Under the pieces are notes generated by a model. It was not told the DNA's origin and searched no databases. It saw nothing but the letters and a program-made list of their open reading frames with translations. The position numbers and the translations under genes are program-made. A stretch of 64,000 nucleotides of DNA from Gammaproteobacteria bacterium (GTDB lineage: Bacteria; Pseudomonadota; Gammaproteobacteria; Enterobacterales; Kangiellaceae): contig JABXHY010000052.1 of NCBI GenBank assembly GCA_013373375.1, forward strand, positions 1 to 64,000, read 5' to 3'. Below are positions 36,644 to 46,109 of the stretch, piece by piece; the first letter of the stretch is position 1, and every line of letters starts with the position of its first letter.

Positions 36644-37409
36644 AAGTAAAAACGCAGCACTGAATATCCGCTGCGTTACGTTGTTTCCTCAAATGTTTGA
36701 GGCAATCAGCGAGTACGGAGTAACAAGTCGAGCAATTCGCCAACAATTAGTTGCAATAGAATTGATTGACCCTAGAGAGTTTACGACAGATAAACATCGG
36801 ACCGTGGATGACCGGCCTTATGGCGGCGGACCCGGTATGTTAATGAAGGTTGAACCGTTATCGAAAGCAATTGATGCTGCGAAGCAAACATTCGATAACA
36901 ATCAAAAACCTCATGTGGTTTATCTTTCGCCTCAGGGCAAAACCTTGACGCAAGACTTGGTTAAACAGTTAGCCAGTCAGCAAAATATAGTGTTAGTTGC
37001 TGGGCGATATGAAGGTATAGATGAGCGAATCATCGACGCCCAGATAGATGAAGAAATTTCGGTTGGTGACTTTGTTCTAAGTGGAGGCGAGTTACCAGCC
37101 ATGGTGCTGATTGATGCAATGATTCGAATGCTCCCAGGAGCTTTAGGACATCAAGACTCAGCAGTTGAAGATTCTTTTGCGGACGGTTTGTTAGATTGTC
37201 CGCACTATACGCGGCCCGAAGAGTTAGATGGGCAGCGAGTGCCAGAGGTGCTGCTTAGCGGTGACCATGAAGCCATTCGACGTTGGCGTTTGAAGCAGGC
37301 GTTAGGAAGGACATGGGTAAGACGTCCAGATTTACTTGAAGTTAAACAACTGGACTCTGAGCAAGTAATACTACTGGAAGAATTTAAAGCAGAATTGCAA
37401 GGCAAATAG
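36630..37409 (+). CDS. trmD: tRNA (guanine-37-N1) methyltransferase TrmD
   Basis: A 259-residue SPOUT methyltransferase that makes m1G37 in tRNA to prevent frameshifting. Seen: the [12 protein letters not shown] start, [28 protein letters not shown] and [21 protein letters not shown], which form the AdoMet knot. The first 12 residues are longer than in E. coli; no other start fits. It overlaps rimM by 14 bases and is followed by rplS. Confidence 0.97.
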   Translation: MQTFKSKNAALNIRCVTLFPQMFEAISEYGVTSRAIRQQLVAIELIDPREFTTDKHRTVDDRPYGGGPGMLMKVEPLSKAIDAAKQTFDNNQKPHVVYLSPQGKTLTQDLVKQLASQQNIVLVAGRYEGIDERIIDAQIDEEISVGDFVLSGGELPAMVLIDAMIRMLPGALGHQDSAVEDSFADGLLDCPHYTRPEELDGQRVPEVLLSGDHEAIRRWRLKQALGRTWVRRPDLLEVKQLDSEQVILLEEFKAELQGK

Positions 37410-37447
37410 ATTTTTCATTTTTAACATAAGTAAATCAGGAGTGGGCC

Positions 37448-37801
37448 ATGAGTAAGATCATCGCTGAACTGGAAAAAGAGCAAATGAGCAAAGAGATCCC
37501 AGCATTTGGTGCCGGTGATACTGTTGTTGTTCAAGTAAAAGTAAAAGACGGCGACCGTGAGCGTCTTCAGGCATTTGAAGGTGTGGTTATCGCTAAGCGA
37601 AACCGTGGCCTTAATTCATCATTTACAGTTCGAAAAATTTCTTCGGGTGTTGGTGTTGAGCGTGCATTTCAAACATACAGCCGACTGGTTGACAGCATCG
37701 AAGTCAAGCGTCGTGGTGATGTAAATAAAGCTAAACTTTACTATCTACGCGATCGCTCTGGAAAATCAGCTCGAATTAAAGAAAAGCTTGATAGCAAATA
37801 A
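37448..37801 (+). CDS. rplS: 50S ribosomal protein L19
   Basis: A 117-residue large-subunit protein located at the subunit interface. Motifs [45 protein letters not shown] and [15 protein letters not shown] are conserved. AGGAG precedes the ATG. Last gene of the operon and followed by a strong terminator. Confidence 0.97.
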   Translation: MSKIIAELEKEQMSKEIPAFGAGDTVVVQVKVKDGDRERLQAFEGVVIAKRNRGLNSSFTVRKISSGVGVERAFQTYSRLVDSIEVKRRGDVNKAKLYYLRDRSGKSARIKEKLDSK

Positions 37802-37824
37802 TCAATCTTTTAGTTTGATTAGAG

Positions 37825-37847
37825 AAGGCGCCGAAAGGCGCCTTTTT
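37825..37847 (+). terminator. Rho-independent terminator after rplS
   Basis: A hairpin AAGGCGCC/GGCGCCTT with a GAAA loop is followed by T residues, 25 bases after rplS. Confidence 0.9.
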
Positions 37848-37970
37848 GCTTTCTGTTACTCATGTTTTCGCTTTGCCTAAAGATTGTAATGTAAGAAAAG
37901 AATGGTTGACGGCTCTAGAGCACTGTAGGCACTATAAAAGTTATTATGTTGTACTCAGTCTGGAGTCATA

Positions 37971-38444
37971 TTGGACACATTTATAGTCGCCAGCCCAGTA
38001 GGGAAAATCGAATTTGGAATTAGTAATAACCAAATTCATTCAGTGAATTTGTATTCCAGAAAACGGCCGTGTTTACCAGACTCAGAGTTAGAAATGGCCA
38101 TCGAAAATCAGGTAAATGACTACTTTTCAGGTGCTCGAAACTTCTTTAACTTACCTGTGAAGTGGGAGACGACGGATTTTCGAAAAAAAATATGTCAGGC
38201 CCTTAAATATATTCCTTACGGAAAAACAATAACCTATGGAGAGTTGGCAAAACAACTTGCTTCTTCCCCCAGAGCTGTGGGTGGGGCCTGTCGAAATAAC
38301 CCACTCCCGTTACTATTTCCCTGTCATCGTGTTGTTGCTGCCTCTGGTTTAGGTGGCTTCTCCGGAGAAACCTCGGGACATCGTATTGAAGTGAAAAAGT
38401 TTCTATTGAATCTCGAGTGCTCTTCACGCGACAGCGATAATTAG
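37971..38444 (+). CDS. ogt: Methylated-DNA-protein cysteine methyltransferase
   Basis: A 157-residue suicide alkyltransferase that repairs O6-alkylguanine. The active Cys is in PCHRVV (near residue 118), and KICQALKYIPYGKTITYGELAKQLASSPRAVGGACRNNP is the DNA-binding helix-turn-helix. The N-terminal domain is short and Cys-poor. TTG start with GGAG 6 bases before it. Symbol uncertain among ogt/adaB-type genes. 14 bases before xerD. Confidence 0.9.
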   Translation: MDTFIVASPVGKIEFGISNNQIHSVNLYSRKRPCLPDSELEMAIENQVNDYFSGARNFFNLPVKWETTDFRKKICQALKYIPYGKTITYGELAKQLASSPRAVGGACRNNPLPLLFPCHRVVAASGLGGFSGETSGHRIEVKKFLLNLECSSRDSDN

Positions 38445-38458
38445 ACTTAAGGCGAAGT

Positions 38459-39340
38459 ATGAGTTTTATCGAGAGCTTTATCGATTACTTGTGGGTTGAA
38501 CAGGGTTTAAGCGATAACACTCTTTCCAGTTACCGGACCGACCTTAAAAAATTCGATGAATGGTTGAGTGACAATGGTTTTGAGTTGACTGGCATCAAGA
38601 CAAGTAATGTTCAGGACTATTTGTCTTGGCGCTATCAACAGAAGTTATCTGCGCGAAGTACAGCTCGGTTTTTGTCGACCGTCCGGCGATTCTACGGTTA
38701 TTGTGTTGAGCAGTCGCTGGTAACAGAGGATCCGACCCTTAATATTCAGTCGCCAAAATTGGGTAAGTCGCTTCCTCACACTCTCACAGAGAAAGAAGTA
38801 GAGCAATTAATTGCTGCTCCAGATCTTGAGGATGCTATTGGAGTTCGTGATCAGTCAATGCTCGAACTTATGTATTCGAGTGGACTACGCGTGAGTGAGT
38901 TAGTGACCCTTGAAATTAGCCAGGTGAGCATACGCCAAGGTGTCATTCGAATAATAGGCAAAGGGAATAAAGAGCGACTGGTGCCGATGGGAGAGCAAGC
39001 GATTGATTCAATTGAACTTTATGTCAGTGTCTCCAGACCAGAGCTGCTAGGGACAAAACAGTCAAACGTGTTGTTTTTGAGTAAGCGAGGGCAACAGATG
39101 ACTCGGCAGACATTTTGGTACCGAGTTAAGTTTTATGCACAACAATTAGGGATTACTAAACATCTGTCGCCACACACATTACGCCATGCATTTGCAACAC
39201 ATCTGCTAAACCACGGTGCCGACTTGAGAACCTTACAAATGTTATTGGGACATTCTGATTTATCGACCACTCAAATTTATACTCACGTAGCAAAAGAAAG
39301 GCTGAAGCAGCTGCATCAAGAACATCATCCCAGAGGTTGA
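38459..39340 (+). CDS. xerD: Site-specific tyrosine recombinase XerD
   Basis: A 293-residue tyrosine recombinase that works with XerC at dif sites to resolve chromosome dimers. Catalytic residues seen: Arg in SSGLRVSEL, Lys in GKGNKERLVP, HTLRHAFATHL (His-x-x-Arg), HSDLSTTQIYTH (His and the nucleophile Tyr). The N-terminal core-binding SAM-like domain starts SFIESFIDYLW. It is followed by dsbC, as in many gammaproteobacteria. Confidence 0.95.
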   Translation: MSFIESFIDYLWVEQGLSDNTLSSYRTDLKKFDEWLSDNGFELTGIKTSNVQDYLSWRYQQKLSARSTARFLSTVRRFYGYCVEQSLVTEDPTLNIQSPKLGKSLPHTLTEKEVEQLIAAPDLEDAIGVRDQSMLELMYSSGLRVSELVTLEISQVSIRQGVIRIIGKGNKERLVPMGEQAIDSIELYVSVSRPELLGTKQSNVLFLSKRGQQMTRQTFWYRVKFYAQQLGITKHLSPHTLRHAFATHLLNHGADLRTLQMLLGHSDLSTTQIYTHVAKERLKQLHQEHHPRG

Positions 39341-39573
39341 TTCAGGGGAATCGGGCTACATGTTATGTTGTTGACCGCTTATCGGGAGAAAAGACCGTTC
39401 GCGAGATTTTTGTGCACTTTGATAGGTTTTTCTTGGTCTTACGAGTGGTATACTGAAATCAGTCGAGATAGAACTTTTTCATTCGATTGTCGTGGAACAT
39501 TAGATTTGATGTCTTGGTAAACTTTCTTCCTCGCTTTCGAAATTATCATTTTTTGAAATATATAGGATCACTT

Positions 39574-40416
39574 ATGCAATCTCTTTTTAAATGGATCCCG
39601 GCAGCGACTTTTGGGATCTTGTTACTGGGTTGTGACTCAGCGAATACTGCTGATACTGCCACAGAAAAGTCGACAAGCGCCAATTTGAGCGGTGGAAATT
39701 CGGAAACAGTTTCAACGGAAAAGACCGAAGAAGAGTTGGTTGAATCAATTAAAAAGACGATTCAGGAACAACTCGGTAACGTTCCTATCGATCGCGTTCA
39801 AAAAAGTAAGTTACCTAATTTTTACGAAGTCGTCGCTGGTGGACAAATCATTTATATTAGTAAACAGCAAGATTTCTTATTTCCTGGTCCTTTGTTAGCA
39901 ATTGAAGAAGGACAATTGGCAAACTTAACCAAAGAAACTTTGCATAAAATCGATTTGGAAAAAGCGCCCGAGCGAAAGGCATTGATAGATGCTATTAAAG
40001 AGTCTGAAATGGTCGTGTTTAAATCGCCTGAAGAGCGATATGTGGTGAATGTTTTTACTGATGTTGACTGCGCTTATTGTCGCAAATTGCATCAAAATAT
40101 GGACGGGTATCTAGAAAAGGGTATTACTGTTCGTTATCTGGCATTTCCTCGAGCAGGAGTTGGATCCGGTGCTTATAACAAGTTGGTGTCGGTGTGGTGT
40201 TCGGAAAATCCACAGCAAGCTATGGATAACGCAAAATTAAATAATCAGTTTGAATCTATCAGTTGTGAAGAAAATCCGATTGCAGCGCAATATGGGTTAA
40301 CTCGTCAAATGGGATTATCTGGTACGCCTGCAATAATCTTATCTGATGGTGATTTAATTAGTGGATTTTTAGAACCCGATAAACTTGCTGATTATTTAAG
40401 TAAAAAAGACTCATAA
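39574..40416 (+). CDS. dsbC: Thiol:disulfide interchange protein DsbC, predicted lipoprotein
   Basis: A 280-residue disulfide isomerase. The thioredoxin fold carries the active-site Cys pair in FTDVDCAYCRKLH, the DsbC_N dimerisation domain precedes it, and a cis-Pro region GTPAIIL follows. The start chosen is the ATG at 39574, with AGGA 6 bases before it, which begins MQSLFKWIPAATFGILLLGCDSANT: this has a lipobox LLGC, so the protein is likely outer- or inner-membrane anchored, followed by a Ser/Thr/Glu-rich linker. A longer frame from 39487 has no support. It follows xerD, as dsbC does in E. coli. Confidence 0.9.
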   Translation: MQSLFKWIPAATFGILLLGCDSANTADTATEKSTSANLSGGNSETVSTEKTEEELVESIKKTIQEQLGNVPIDRVQKSKLPNFYEVVAGGQIIYISKQQDFLFPGPLLAIEEGQLANLTKETLHKIDLEKAPERKALIDAIKESEMVVFKSPEERYVVNVFTDVDCAYCRKLHQNMDGYLEKGITVRYLAFPRAGVGSGAYNKLVSVWCSENPQQAMDNAKLNNQFESISCEENPIAAQYGLTRQMGLSGTPAIILSDGDLISGFLEPDKLADYLSKKDS

Positions 40417-40485
40417 AAGTGAAGCCAAGTATTTGGCTTTGCTTAAGTTAAAGTTTATTTAATTTTCTAAAATTAAATAATGTGT

Positions 40486-40517
40486 AAAAAGCGGCTCTAT
40501 GAGCCGCTTTTTTTTTT
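40486..40517 (+). terminator. Rho-independent terminator after dsbC
   Basis: The stem AAAAGCGGCTC and GAGCCGCTTTT with a 3-base loop is followed by a run of about ten T. Confidence 0.92.
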
Positions 40518-40578
40518 AGGGTTTTAGTTAGCTAAAATAGTTTTTAACAGACTTTTACTCGGTAACAAAGTTAAGCGT

Positions 40579-40950
40579 TTACTCGCTAAACAGTATTGCC
40601 AATACATCCCTTTTGTCACTCGACAGCAAAGTAAAAGTACGGCATGCAGCCTGTGTTGTCATTAAGTCAATAACAATCCCTTTTCTACTGAGTTTATCTT
40701 CAAGCTCGATAGGTAAAAACTTATGAGTTGTTCCTGTTCCGCATAAGATAACGAAATCATTAAACTCGACTAAAGCAAACCAATGTTGCTCTTGCATCAA
40801 ATTAAAAGAAGCTGGAAGGTCTAAGTCGAGGATGCGAACAGCATTAACCGCGATAGGTAATTTTTCTTCTGACTGATTGACACGAACAGTTTGGTTATCA
40901 ATGGAGTTGACTGATAAAATGTTTGGATTGTTGTCGAGCTCAAGCTTCAT
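40579..40950 (-). CDS. MTH938-like domain protein
   Basis: A 123-residue protein resembling the MTH938/DUF498 family: a middle stretch FVILCGTGTTHKFLP, then a long VIDLMTTQAACRTFTLLSSDKRDVLAILF C-terminus with the typical AACRT motif. Function is not known in bacteria; eukaryotic relatives act in mitochondrial complex I assembly. Alone on its strand, between dsbC and the gene upstream of recJ. Confidence 0.75.
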   Translation of the reverse strand: MKLELDNNPNILSVNSIDNQTVRVNQSEEKLPIAVNAVRILDLDLPASFNLMQEQHWFALVEFNDFVILCGTGTTHKFLPIELEDKLSRKGIVIDLMTTQAACRTFTLLSSDKRDVLAILFSE

Positions 40951-41062
40951 TATTTAATAGTAATTCAGTAAGTTGAAGTATAACGTACAGCGTTATAATC
41001 TTTCTCAGAAGATGATACGATACAATATATATTAGCTTATTGCGAATAAGAGCAGTTGTTTT

Positions 41063-41848
41063 ATGACGACTAACCCTACTATTTTGTACCTGCCTGCGTT
41101 GGAGGATGTACTCAAGTTTGATTCTCCTAATGGGAGTCGGTGGAGAGAATTTCTGTCATCGCTTTCAACAGTTTCTCGGCCAGAAAAATATCAATCAGAA
41201 TTATTATCTTTTTCAGGCAGTCAAAAGAATAAGTTAAGAGAAAGCAAAAATTACTTATGGTGCCCACTTTTGCAGTGTCAACCGGATCAAGGTGGAGTTC
41301 GAGTCGCTCGAGTCGTTGAATCTGATGATGTGCAACAGTATGCCTTAAATATTTTGCAACAGCACTTTAGCTCGGCAAATGTGACATTTATTGAACAAGA
41401 CAAGCGATTAATGATGCAAAGCGAAGAGCCACTACCGCATGATTGGCCTAGCATAACGTCAATTTTAAATCGAAATTTGTTTGAGTTTATTGTTAACGCA
41501 AAAGGTGTCGTTCATTGGCACTCTTTGCTAAATGAAGTTCAAATGTTGATAGCACAAGATGTCAAACTATCTGAGCTAGGAGTTAATTCAATTTGGATTG
41601 AGCCGGTTCATTCTTGGTTAAATGTTGATTCGAAGCAAGAACATGAATCCATCATCATTGATGCAAGAGGAGTCAATCTCTTTTTAACTGGTTCTAACCT
41701 CAAGTTGGAAGACTGGTTGAATGACAGTTTACAAGACAGTTATCAATTTCTTACGGCAAACTCTGATAATGTAATAACTGATGGTCAGCAATATTGGAAA
41801 TGCTCCTTTCTCCAAAGGATAAAATTGAAATTGTTTTTCAAAATTTAA
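41063..41848 (+). CDS. Hypothetical protein upstream of recJ
   Basis: A 261-residue cytoplasmic protein that I do not recognise; it ends in a basic SFLQRIKLKLFFKI tail. It is co-directional with recJ, whose ATG comes 9 bases after its stop. In other gammaproteobacteria the gene before recJ often belongs to a poorly known phosphoglycerate-mutase-like/RpfE-type family, and the pattern of a small regulatory partner may be the same here, but no conserved motif confirms that. Confident as a gene by length, operon spacing and codon use. Confidence 0.6.
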   Translation: MTTNPTILYLPALEDVLKFDSPNGSRWREFLSSLSTVSRPEKYQSELLSFSGSQKNKLRESKNYLWCPLLQCQPDQGGVRVARVVESDDVQQYALNILQQHFSSANVTFIEQDKRLMMQSEEPLPHDWPSITSILNRNLFEFIVNAKGVVHWHSLLNEVQMLIAQDVKLSELGVNSIWIEPVHSWLNVDSKQEHESIIIDARGVNLFLTGSNLKLEDWLNDSLQDSYQFLTANSDNVITDGQQYWKCSFLQRIKLKLFFKI

Positions 41849-41857
41849 GATAATGCT

Positions 41858-43594
41858 ATGTTTTTAAAGTCGATTACACGCCGTAGTGCATTAGATATTC
41901 CAGACTCCTTGTCAGGACTCGATCCTGTTTTGCAACGAATCTATACCGGAAGAAATATAAAGTCCATTGAAGAAGTGGATCTCTCGATGGCCAATTTATT
42001 GGATTTTCATGAACTCAAAAATATCGAGCTAGCAGCTACTACTTTGGCTGACATTATTATGGAACAGCAGAGTGTTGTTATTGTTGGTGATTTTGATGCG
42101 GATGGTGCAACCAGTACGGCATTATTAATGTTGGCATTCAAAGAGTTTGGATTGAGTAATGTTTGTTATGTTGTTCCGAATCGTTTTGATTATGGCTATG
42201 GGTTATCTCCAGAAATTGTTGATGAAGTTGCAAAACTTAATCCAGACTGGATAATCACTGTCGACAATGGTATTTCTAGTTTTGAAGGCGTTCAAAAGGC
42301 GAAAGAGCATGGAATAAAAGTGATGGTCACGGATCATCATTTACCACCCGAAAAGTTACCTGAAGCTGAGGTGATATTAAACCCAAATCAAGACGGTGAT
42401 AATTTTTCGAGTAAATCACTGGCGGGTGTTGGAGTTGCTTTTTATTTGTTGATTGGGTTGCGAGCGGAATTGAGGCGTCGGGATTATTTTAATTCTAGTC
42501 ACATCATAGAGCCCAATTTAGCACAATGGTTAGATCTTGTTGCGCTCGGAACTGTCGCTGATGTAGTGCCTCTGGATCGAAATAACCGAATTATTGTCTC
42601 AGCAGGACTCGAGCGTATACGCAGAGGGCATTGTCGACCTGCTATTAGATTATTATTACAAATTGCCAAACGTAATGCGGCAACGATTCAAGCTTCAGAT
42701 TTGGGCTTTGCGGTTGGGCCGAGATTAAATGCTGCTGGACGTCTAGAAGATATGTCTGTCGGAATCGAAAGTCTGTTAGCGAATACTGAGCAAGAAGCAC
42801 TCCCTCTTGTTACAGAGCTCGATAATCTAAATCATTATCGACGTGAACGAGAGCAAGAGATGCTCGAGCACGCAAACCAGCAAGTAGAACATCAGCTTGC
42901 GGTTTTGCAACATGAGCGACCTAATGCTTTGTGCTTATACAGCGAAGATTGGCATCAGGGAATCGTTGGTCTTGTTGCATCAAGGATAAAAGAAAAGCTT
43001 AACCGACCTGTTATCGCTTTTGCGAAGGAAAACGAAATGACTTTAAAAGGATCTGGTCGGAGTGTGGCTGGCATTCATCTTAGAGATGCATTGGCAAATG
43101 TTGCTCGTTTAGAACCTGAAATCTTGCCTAAATTTGGCGGTCATGCAATGGCGGCTGGCCTTTCGATTAACAAAGCTGACTTTTCGAAGTTTTCTAGTTT
43201 ATTCGAAAACGAAATAAATCGATTAGTAACCGAGCAGTGTATCGACGATACCATCTATACCGATGGAGCGCTTAGTGCCAGTGATTTCAATTTGGAATTC
43301 AGCGAACTTTTGAACCAGGCTGGACCTTGGGGGCAAAATTTTCCAGAACCAATTTTTGACAATCAATTTGAAGTTATTAATCAATCTATCGTTGGTAATA
43401 AACACTTAAAATTTGTATTAGGCATAAAAGAAGAGGGTAAGCATAAATCATTAGATGCGATTTATTTTTTTCCACCTGAAGACTATCTTAATCAACGCTT
43501 CCAGAAAGTTGAAGTGGTGTATAAACTTTCAATTAATGAGTTTCGTGGAGAAAAGAGCTTACAAGCCATTATTGAGCAAATTAAAGAAATATAA
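41858..43594 (+). CDS. recJ: Single-stranded-DNA exonuclease RecJ
   Basis: A 578-residue 5'-3' exonuclease of DHH/DHHA1 type for recombinational and mismatch repair. Manganese-binding motifs: VVGDFDADGATSTALL (motif I with D-x-D), ITVDNGIS, VMVTDHHLP (DHH), and a later GSGRSVAGIHLRDAL and KFGGHAMAAGL. Length is normal for RecJ (E. coli 577). Nine bases after the preceding gene. Confidence 0.96.
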   Translation: MFLKSITRRSALDIPDSLSGLDPVLQRIYTGRNIKSIEEVDLSMANLLDFHELKNIELAATTLADIIMEQQSVVIVGDFDADGATSTALLMLAFKEFGLSNVCYVVPNRFDYGYGLSPEIVDEVAKLNPDWIITVDNGISSFEGVQKAKEHGIKVMVTDHHLPPEKLPEAEVILNPNQDGDNFSSKSLAGVGVAFYLLIGLRAELRRRDYFNSSHIIEPNLAQWLDLVALGTVADVVPLDRNNRIIVSAGLERIRRGHCRPAIRLLLQIAKRNAATIQASDLGFAVGPRLNAAGRLEDMSVGIESLLANTEQEALPLVTELDNLNHYRREREQEMLEHANQQVEHQLAVLQHERPNALCLYSEDWHQGIVGLVASRIKEKLNRPVIAFAKENEMTLKGSGRSVAGIHLRDALANVARLEPEILPKFGGHAMAAGLSINKADFSKFSSLFENEINRLVTEQCIDDTIYTDGALSASDFNLEFSELLNQAGPWGQNFPEPIFDNQFEVINQSIVGNKHLKFVLGIKEEGKHKSLDAIYFFPPEDYLNQRFQKVEVVYKLSINEFRGEKSLQAIIEQIKEI

Positions 43595-43622
43595 AATCAC
43601 GTTAGATTTATCTAATTAAATA

Positions 43623-43654
43623 AATTACCAAGGTTATTTAAAACCTTGGTAATT
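43623..43654 (+). terminator. Hairpin after recJ (terminator candidate)
   Basis: Inverted repeat AATTACCAAGGTT / AACCTTGGTAATT around a 5-6-base loop, 29 bases after recJ. No long T-run; it may act on either strand. Confidence 0.5.
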
Positions 43655-43706
43655 CTTAAAAATAAAACATAGCGCCCAACATATTAATTTTATCGTTTGA
43701 GTTACA

Positions 43707-44081
43707 TTATTTATCTAAACTGCTGAAAAACTGTAGGACTTCTTCTTTTTCCATAGAACGTAATAGTTCAACCTGTCGATGAGTTAATCGAATTACTGAG
43801 CCTTGGTAAGGTGTATTGTGAAAATAATTCCAATCACGCTTGAATGATTCACGTCCAATCATGGAAAGTTGTTTTTGCACATTGCACTCTGAGCGGCTTG
43901 GTTTATTCCCCAGCTTTTCGGCGTATGACTTTAAATAATTTGCGTGCAGTTTTGATGATGGAAACTGCTGGGCTAACTCACAATATTCGGCGACACTATA
44001 ATTGTCGACGGAGTTTTGTTCGGCGTTGATGGAGGCACTACTTAAGCCTAGGGCGATACTCGCGAATACAATAGTTTTCAT
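43707..44081 (-). CDS. Small exported protein
   Basis: A 124-residue protein with a likely signal peptide (MKTIVFASIALGLSSASINA) and two Cys about 36 residues apart that may form a disulfide. It has no known family. Starts at 44081 with a GGAGA-like site upstream. Convergent with recJ. Confidence 0.65.
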   Translation of the reverse strand: MKTIVFASIALGLSSASINAEQNSVDNYSVAEYCELAQQFPSSKLHANYLKSYAEKLGNKPSRSECNVQKQLSMIGRESFKRDWNYFHNTPYQGSVIRLTHRQVELLRSMEKEEVLQFFSSLDK

Positions 44082-44096
44082 GACACTCTCCTTGAG

Positions 44097-44455
44097 TTGT
44101 ACGAAGTGAAACTTGCAGACTGAAAAACCTCACACTGGATTTGAGGTTATCAAGGAGTATGACGCAAATAACTGTGAATTAGTTTGAATCGGTGTAAGCA
44201 ACTGTGAATCAATGTAAGTAACTGCGTATTTTGTTGGAGATTGAAACAATTATTCTGCCAGTCATTACACCGAGATGACTTGCTGAAAATTTTCTGACAT
44301 ATCGTTAATGTTGGAACGAGTGCTTTTTCTAGCGCAAATCGAGATGCGGCAAGGCTAACTTCAAAGAAAAGTTAACTTGAAAGAAAATAAATATGAGTGC
44401 TCAGTGCTGTCACCAAGTTTAAGGTTTAATCAAAGCTGAGCGAGAGTGTGGAGTA
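44097..44455. repeat. 359-base non-coding gap with imperfect short repeats
   Basis: Contains two or three imperfect copies of an A/T-rich unit AACTGTGAATCAATGTAAG (about 44169-44230), related as aactgtgaatta...ggtgtaag and aactgtgaatcaatgtaag. No reading frame, hairpin terminator or RNA gene is supported. Confidence 0.5.
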
Positions 44456-44896
44456 TTATTCTTTTGAATTGCTACTACTTTTGGTTAGCTCTGTGAGCCA
44501 CTCGCCGCAAAAATTTTTGTCACCCTGCCAATCAAGTTTGGTAACCTGGTTCTCGTTTTCTGTGGTCGTAGCTCTAATTACGCAAGTGTCAGGAGTTGAT
44601 TCAATTGGAAGGGATACTCCCAATGAGCTAAACCATCCACGACCGCCTGTCCCTGTACCAATTGAAATACTAGAAGAACCTGAGTCTTGCTCGGTTTTAA
44701 TCCACTCCACATAACGATTGCTCTCTAACACGTATTGTTTAGCAGGTACTCCAAACACCCCGATTAATGTTTCAAGCGAGGTGTTGTTCCATAGAGCTAA
44801 TTGTTGCTGGACTTGAGCTGGACTATAACTGGCGCAGTTAGCCAAAGACACTATGAGAGCGATAGGTATAACTATCCGGTAGAAAGAAATCATCAT
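44456..44896 (-). CDS. Predicted lipoprotein
   Basis: A 146-residue protein with a short signal sequence and a lipobox VSLANC, so lipidated. The mature part starts SYSPAQVQQQL, has a Gly-rich SSISIGTGTGGRGWF loop, ends TKSSSNSKE, and has Cys about 30 residues apart (DTCVIRA, NFCGEW) that may bond. No family recognised. Divergent from prfB. Confidence 0.65.
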   Translation of the reverse strand: MMISFYRIVIPIALIVSLANCASYSPAQVQQQLALWNNTSLETLIGVFGVPAKQYVLESNRYVEWIKTEQDSGSSSISIGTGTGGRGWFSSLGVSLPIESTPDTCVIRATTTENENQVTKLDWQGDKNFCGEWLTELTKSSSNSKE

Positions 44897-44985
44897 TGCT
44901 CAATACTCTTCCACTGTTTAATTGCGGTATGTTTTTGTACAATAGCGGGTTTTTAGCAAATAGCAACCGGTGGGAACCTCCTCAA

Positions 44986-46084
44986 ATGATAGAAGTTGGT
45001 GGTATTAAAGAGAAAATCAAAGATCTAAGTGCCCGCAATGGCGAGCTTAGGGGGTATCTTTGACTTTGAAACTAAGCAGGAGCGTTTAGTTGAAGTTGAG
45101 CGAGAGTTAGAAGATCCTGAAGTTTGGAACCAGCCTGAAAAGGCGCAAGCATTAGGTAAAGAGCGGGCTGGCCTTGAAATAGTGGTCAATACGTTTTTAA
45201 AACTTGGTCAGGGTCTAGAGGATTGCAGTGAGTTATTACAACTCGCAGTTGAAGAGCAAGATGAAGACAGTATTGTTGAAGTTGAAGGTGAGCTTGAGCA
45301 ACTTGATGCAGAGCTCGCTAAGCTAGAATTTCGCCGCATGTTTGCAGGTGCTAACGACGACAGTGATTGCTACCTTGATATCCAGGCTGGATCTGGTGGA
45401 ACTGAAGCTCAGGATTGGGCCAATATGCTGCTTCGAATGTATTTGCGTTGGGGAGAAGCGAAAGGTTTTAAAACAGAGCTAATTGAAGTTTCTGACGGTG
45501 ACGTTGCCGGCATCAAAAGTGCGACGATTCGCTTTGAAGGTGAGTACGCGTATGGATGGTTAAGAACCGAGACAGGTGTTCACCGGTTGGTTCGCAAGTC
45601 ACCTTTTGACTCTGGAAATCGTCGTCACACCTCTTTTGCGTCAGCGTTTGCATACCCGGAAGCCGACGATGACATTGAAATTGATATCAATCCAGCTGAC
45701 TTGAGAATTGACACTTATCGTGCCAGCGGTGCGGGTGGACAACACGTCAACAAAACTGACTCAGCGGTTCGTATTACCCATCTTCCGACCAATACGGTCG
45801 TACAATGTCAAAACGATCGCTCGCAACATAAAAATAAAGATCAGGCGATGAAGCTGTTAAAAGCCAAATTGCATGAACTTGAAATGATGAAACAAAACGA
45901 AGAAAAGCAGGCTTTAGAAGATAATAAGTCTGATATAGGCTGGGGATCTCAAATTAGATCCTATGTTCTCGACGATGCAAGAATTAAAGATTTGCGTACT
46001 GGAGTTGAGAATCGAAATACACAGGCCGTACTTGATGGTGAGCTGGATCCATTTATCGAAGCTAGTTTAAAAGCAGGCTTATAA
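44986..46084 (+). CDS. prfB: Peptide chain release factor 2 (programmed +1 frameshift)
   Basis: RF2 releases peptides at UGA and UAA. Frame one starts at the ATG at 44986 ([13 protein letters not shown]) and stops at TGA 45061-45063; the slip site CTTAGGGGGTATCTTTGAC has the internal AGGGGG Shine-Dalgarno-like stimulator and CTT before TGA. Reading resumes at GAC 45062, giving 365 residues, the same as E. coli. The GGQ motif is in [10 protein letters not shown] and [13 protein letters not shown] is the anticodon-recognition region (SPF tripeptide). An uninterrupted frame from 45029 is only the second part. A conserved autoregulatory switch. lysS follows 25 bases on. Confidence 0.97.
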
Positions 46085-46109
46085 AATTACTTCCTCAGTG
46101 AGAGAAAAA

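Noticed and set aside
39487-39573. Upstream extension of dsbC
   Set aside because: The ATG at 39574 has a ribosome binding site and gives a signal with lipobox; the extension has none.
45029-46084. Short prfB without a frameshift, or prfB as a pseudogene
   Set aside because: The upstream frame, AGGGGG and CTT TGA site are the conserved programmed frameshift, so the gene is intact.
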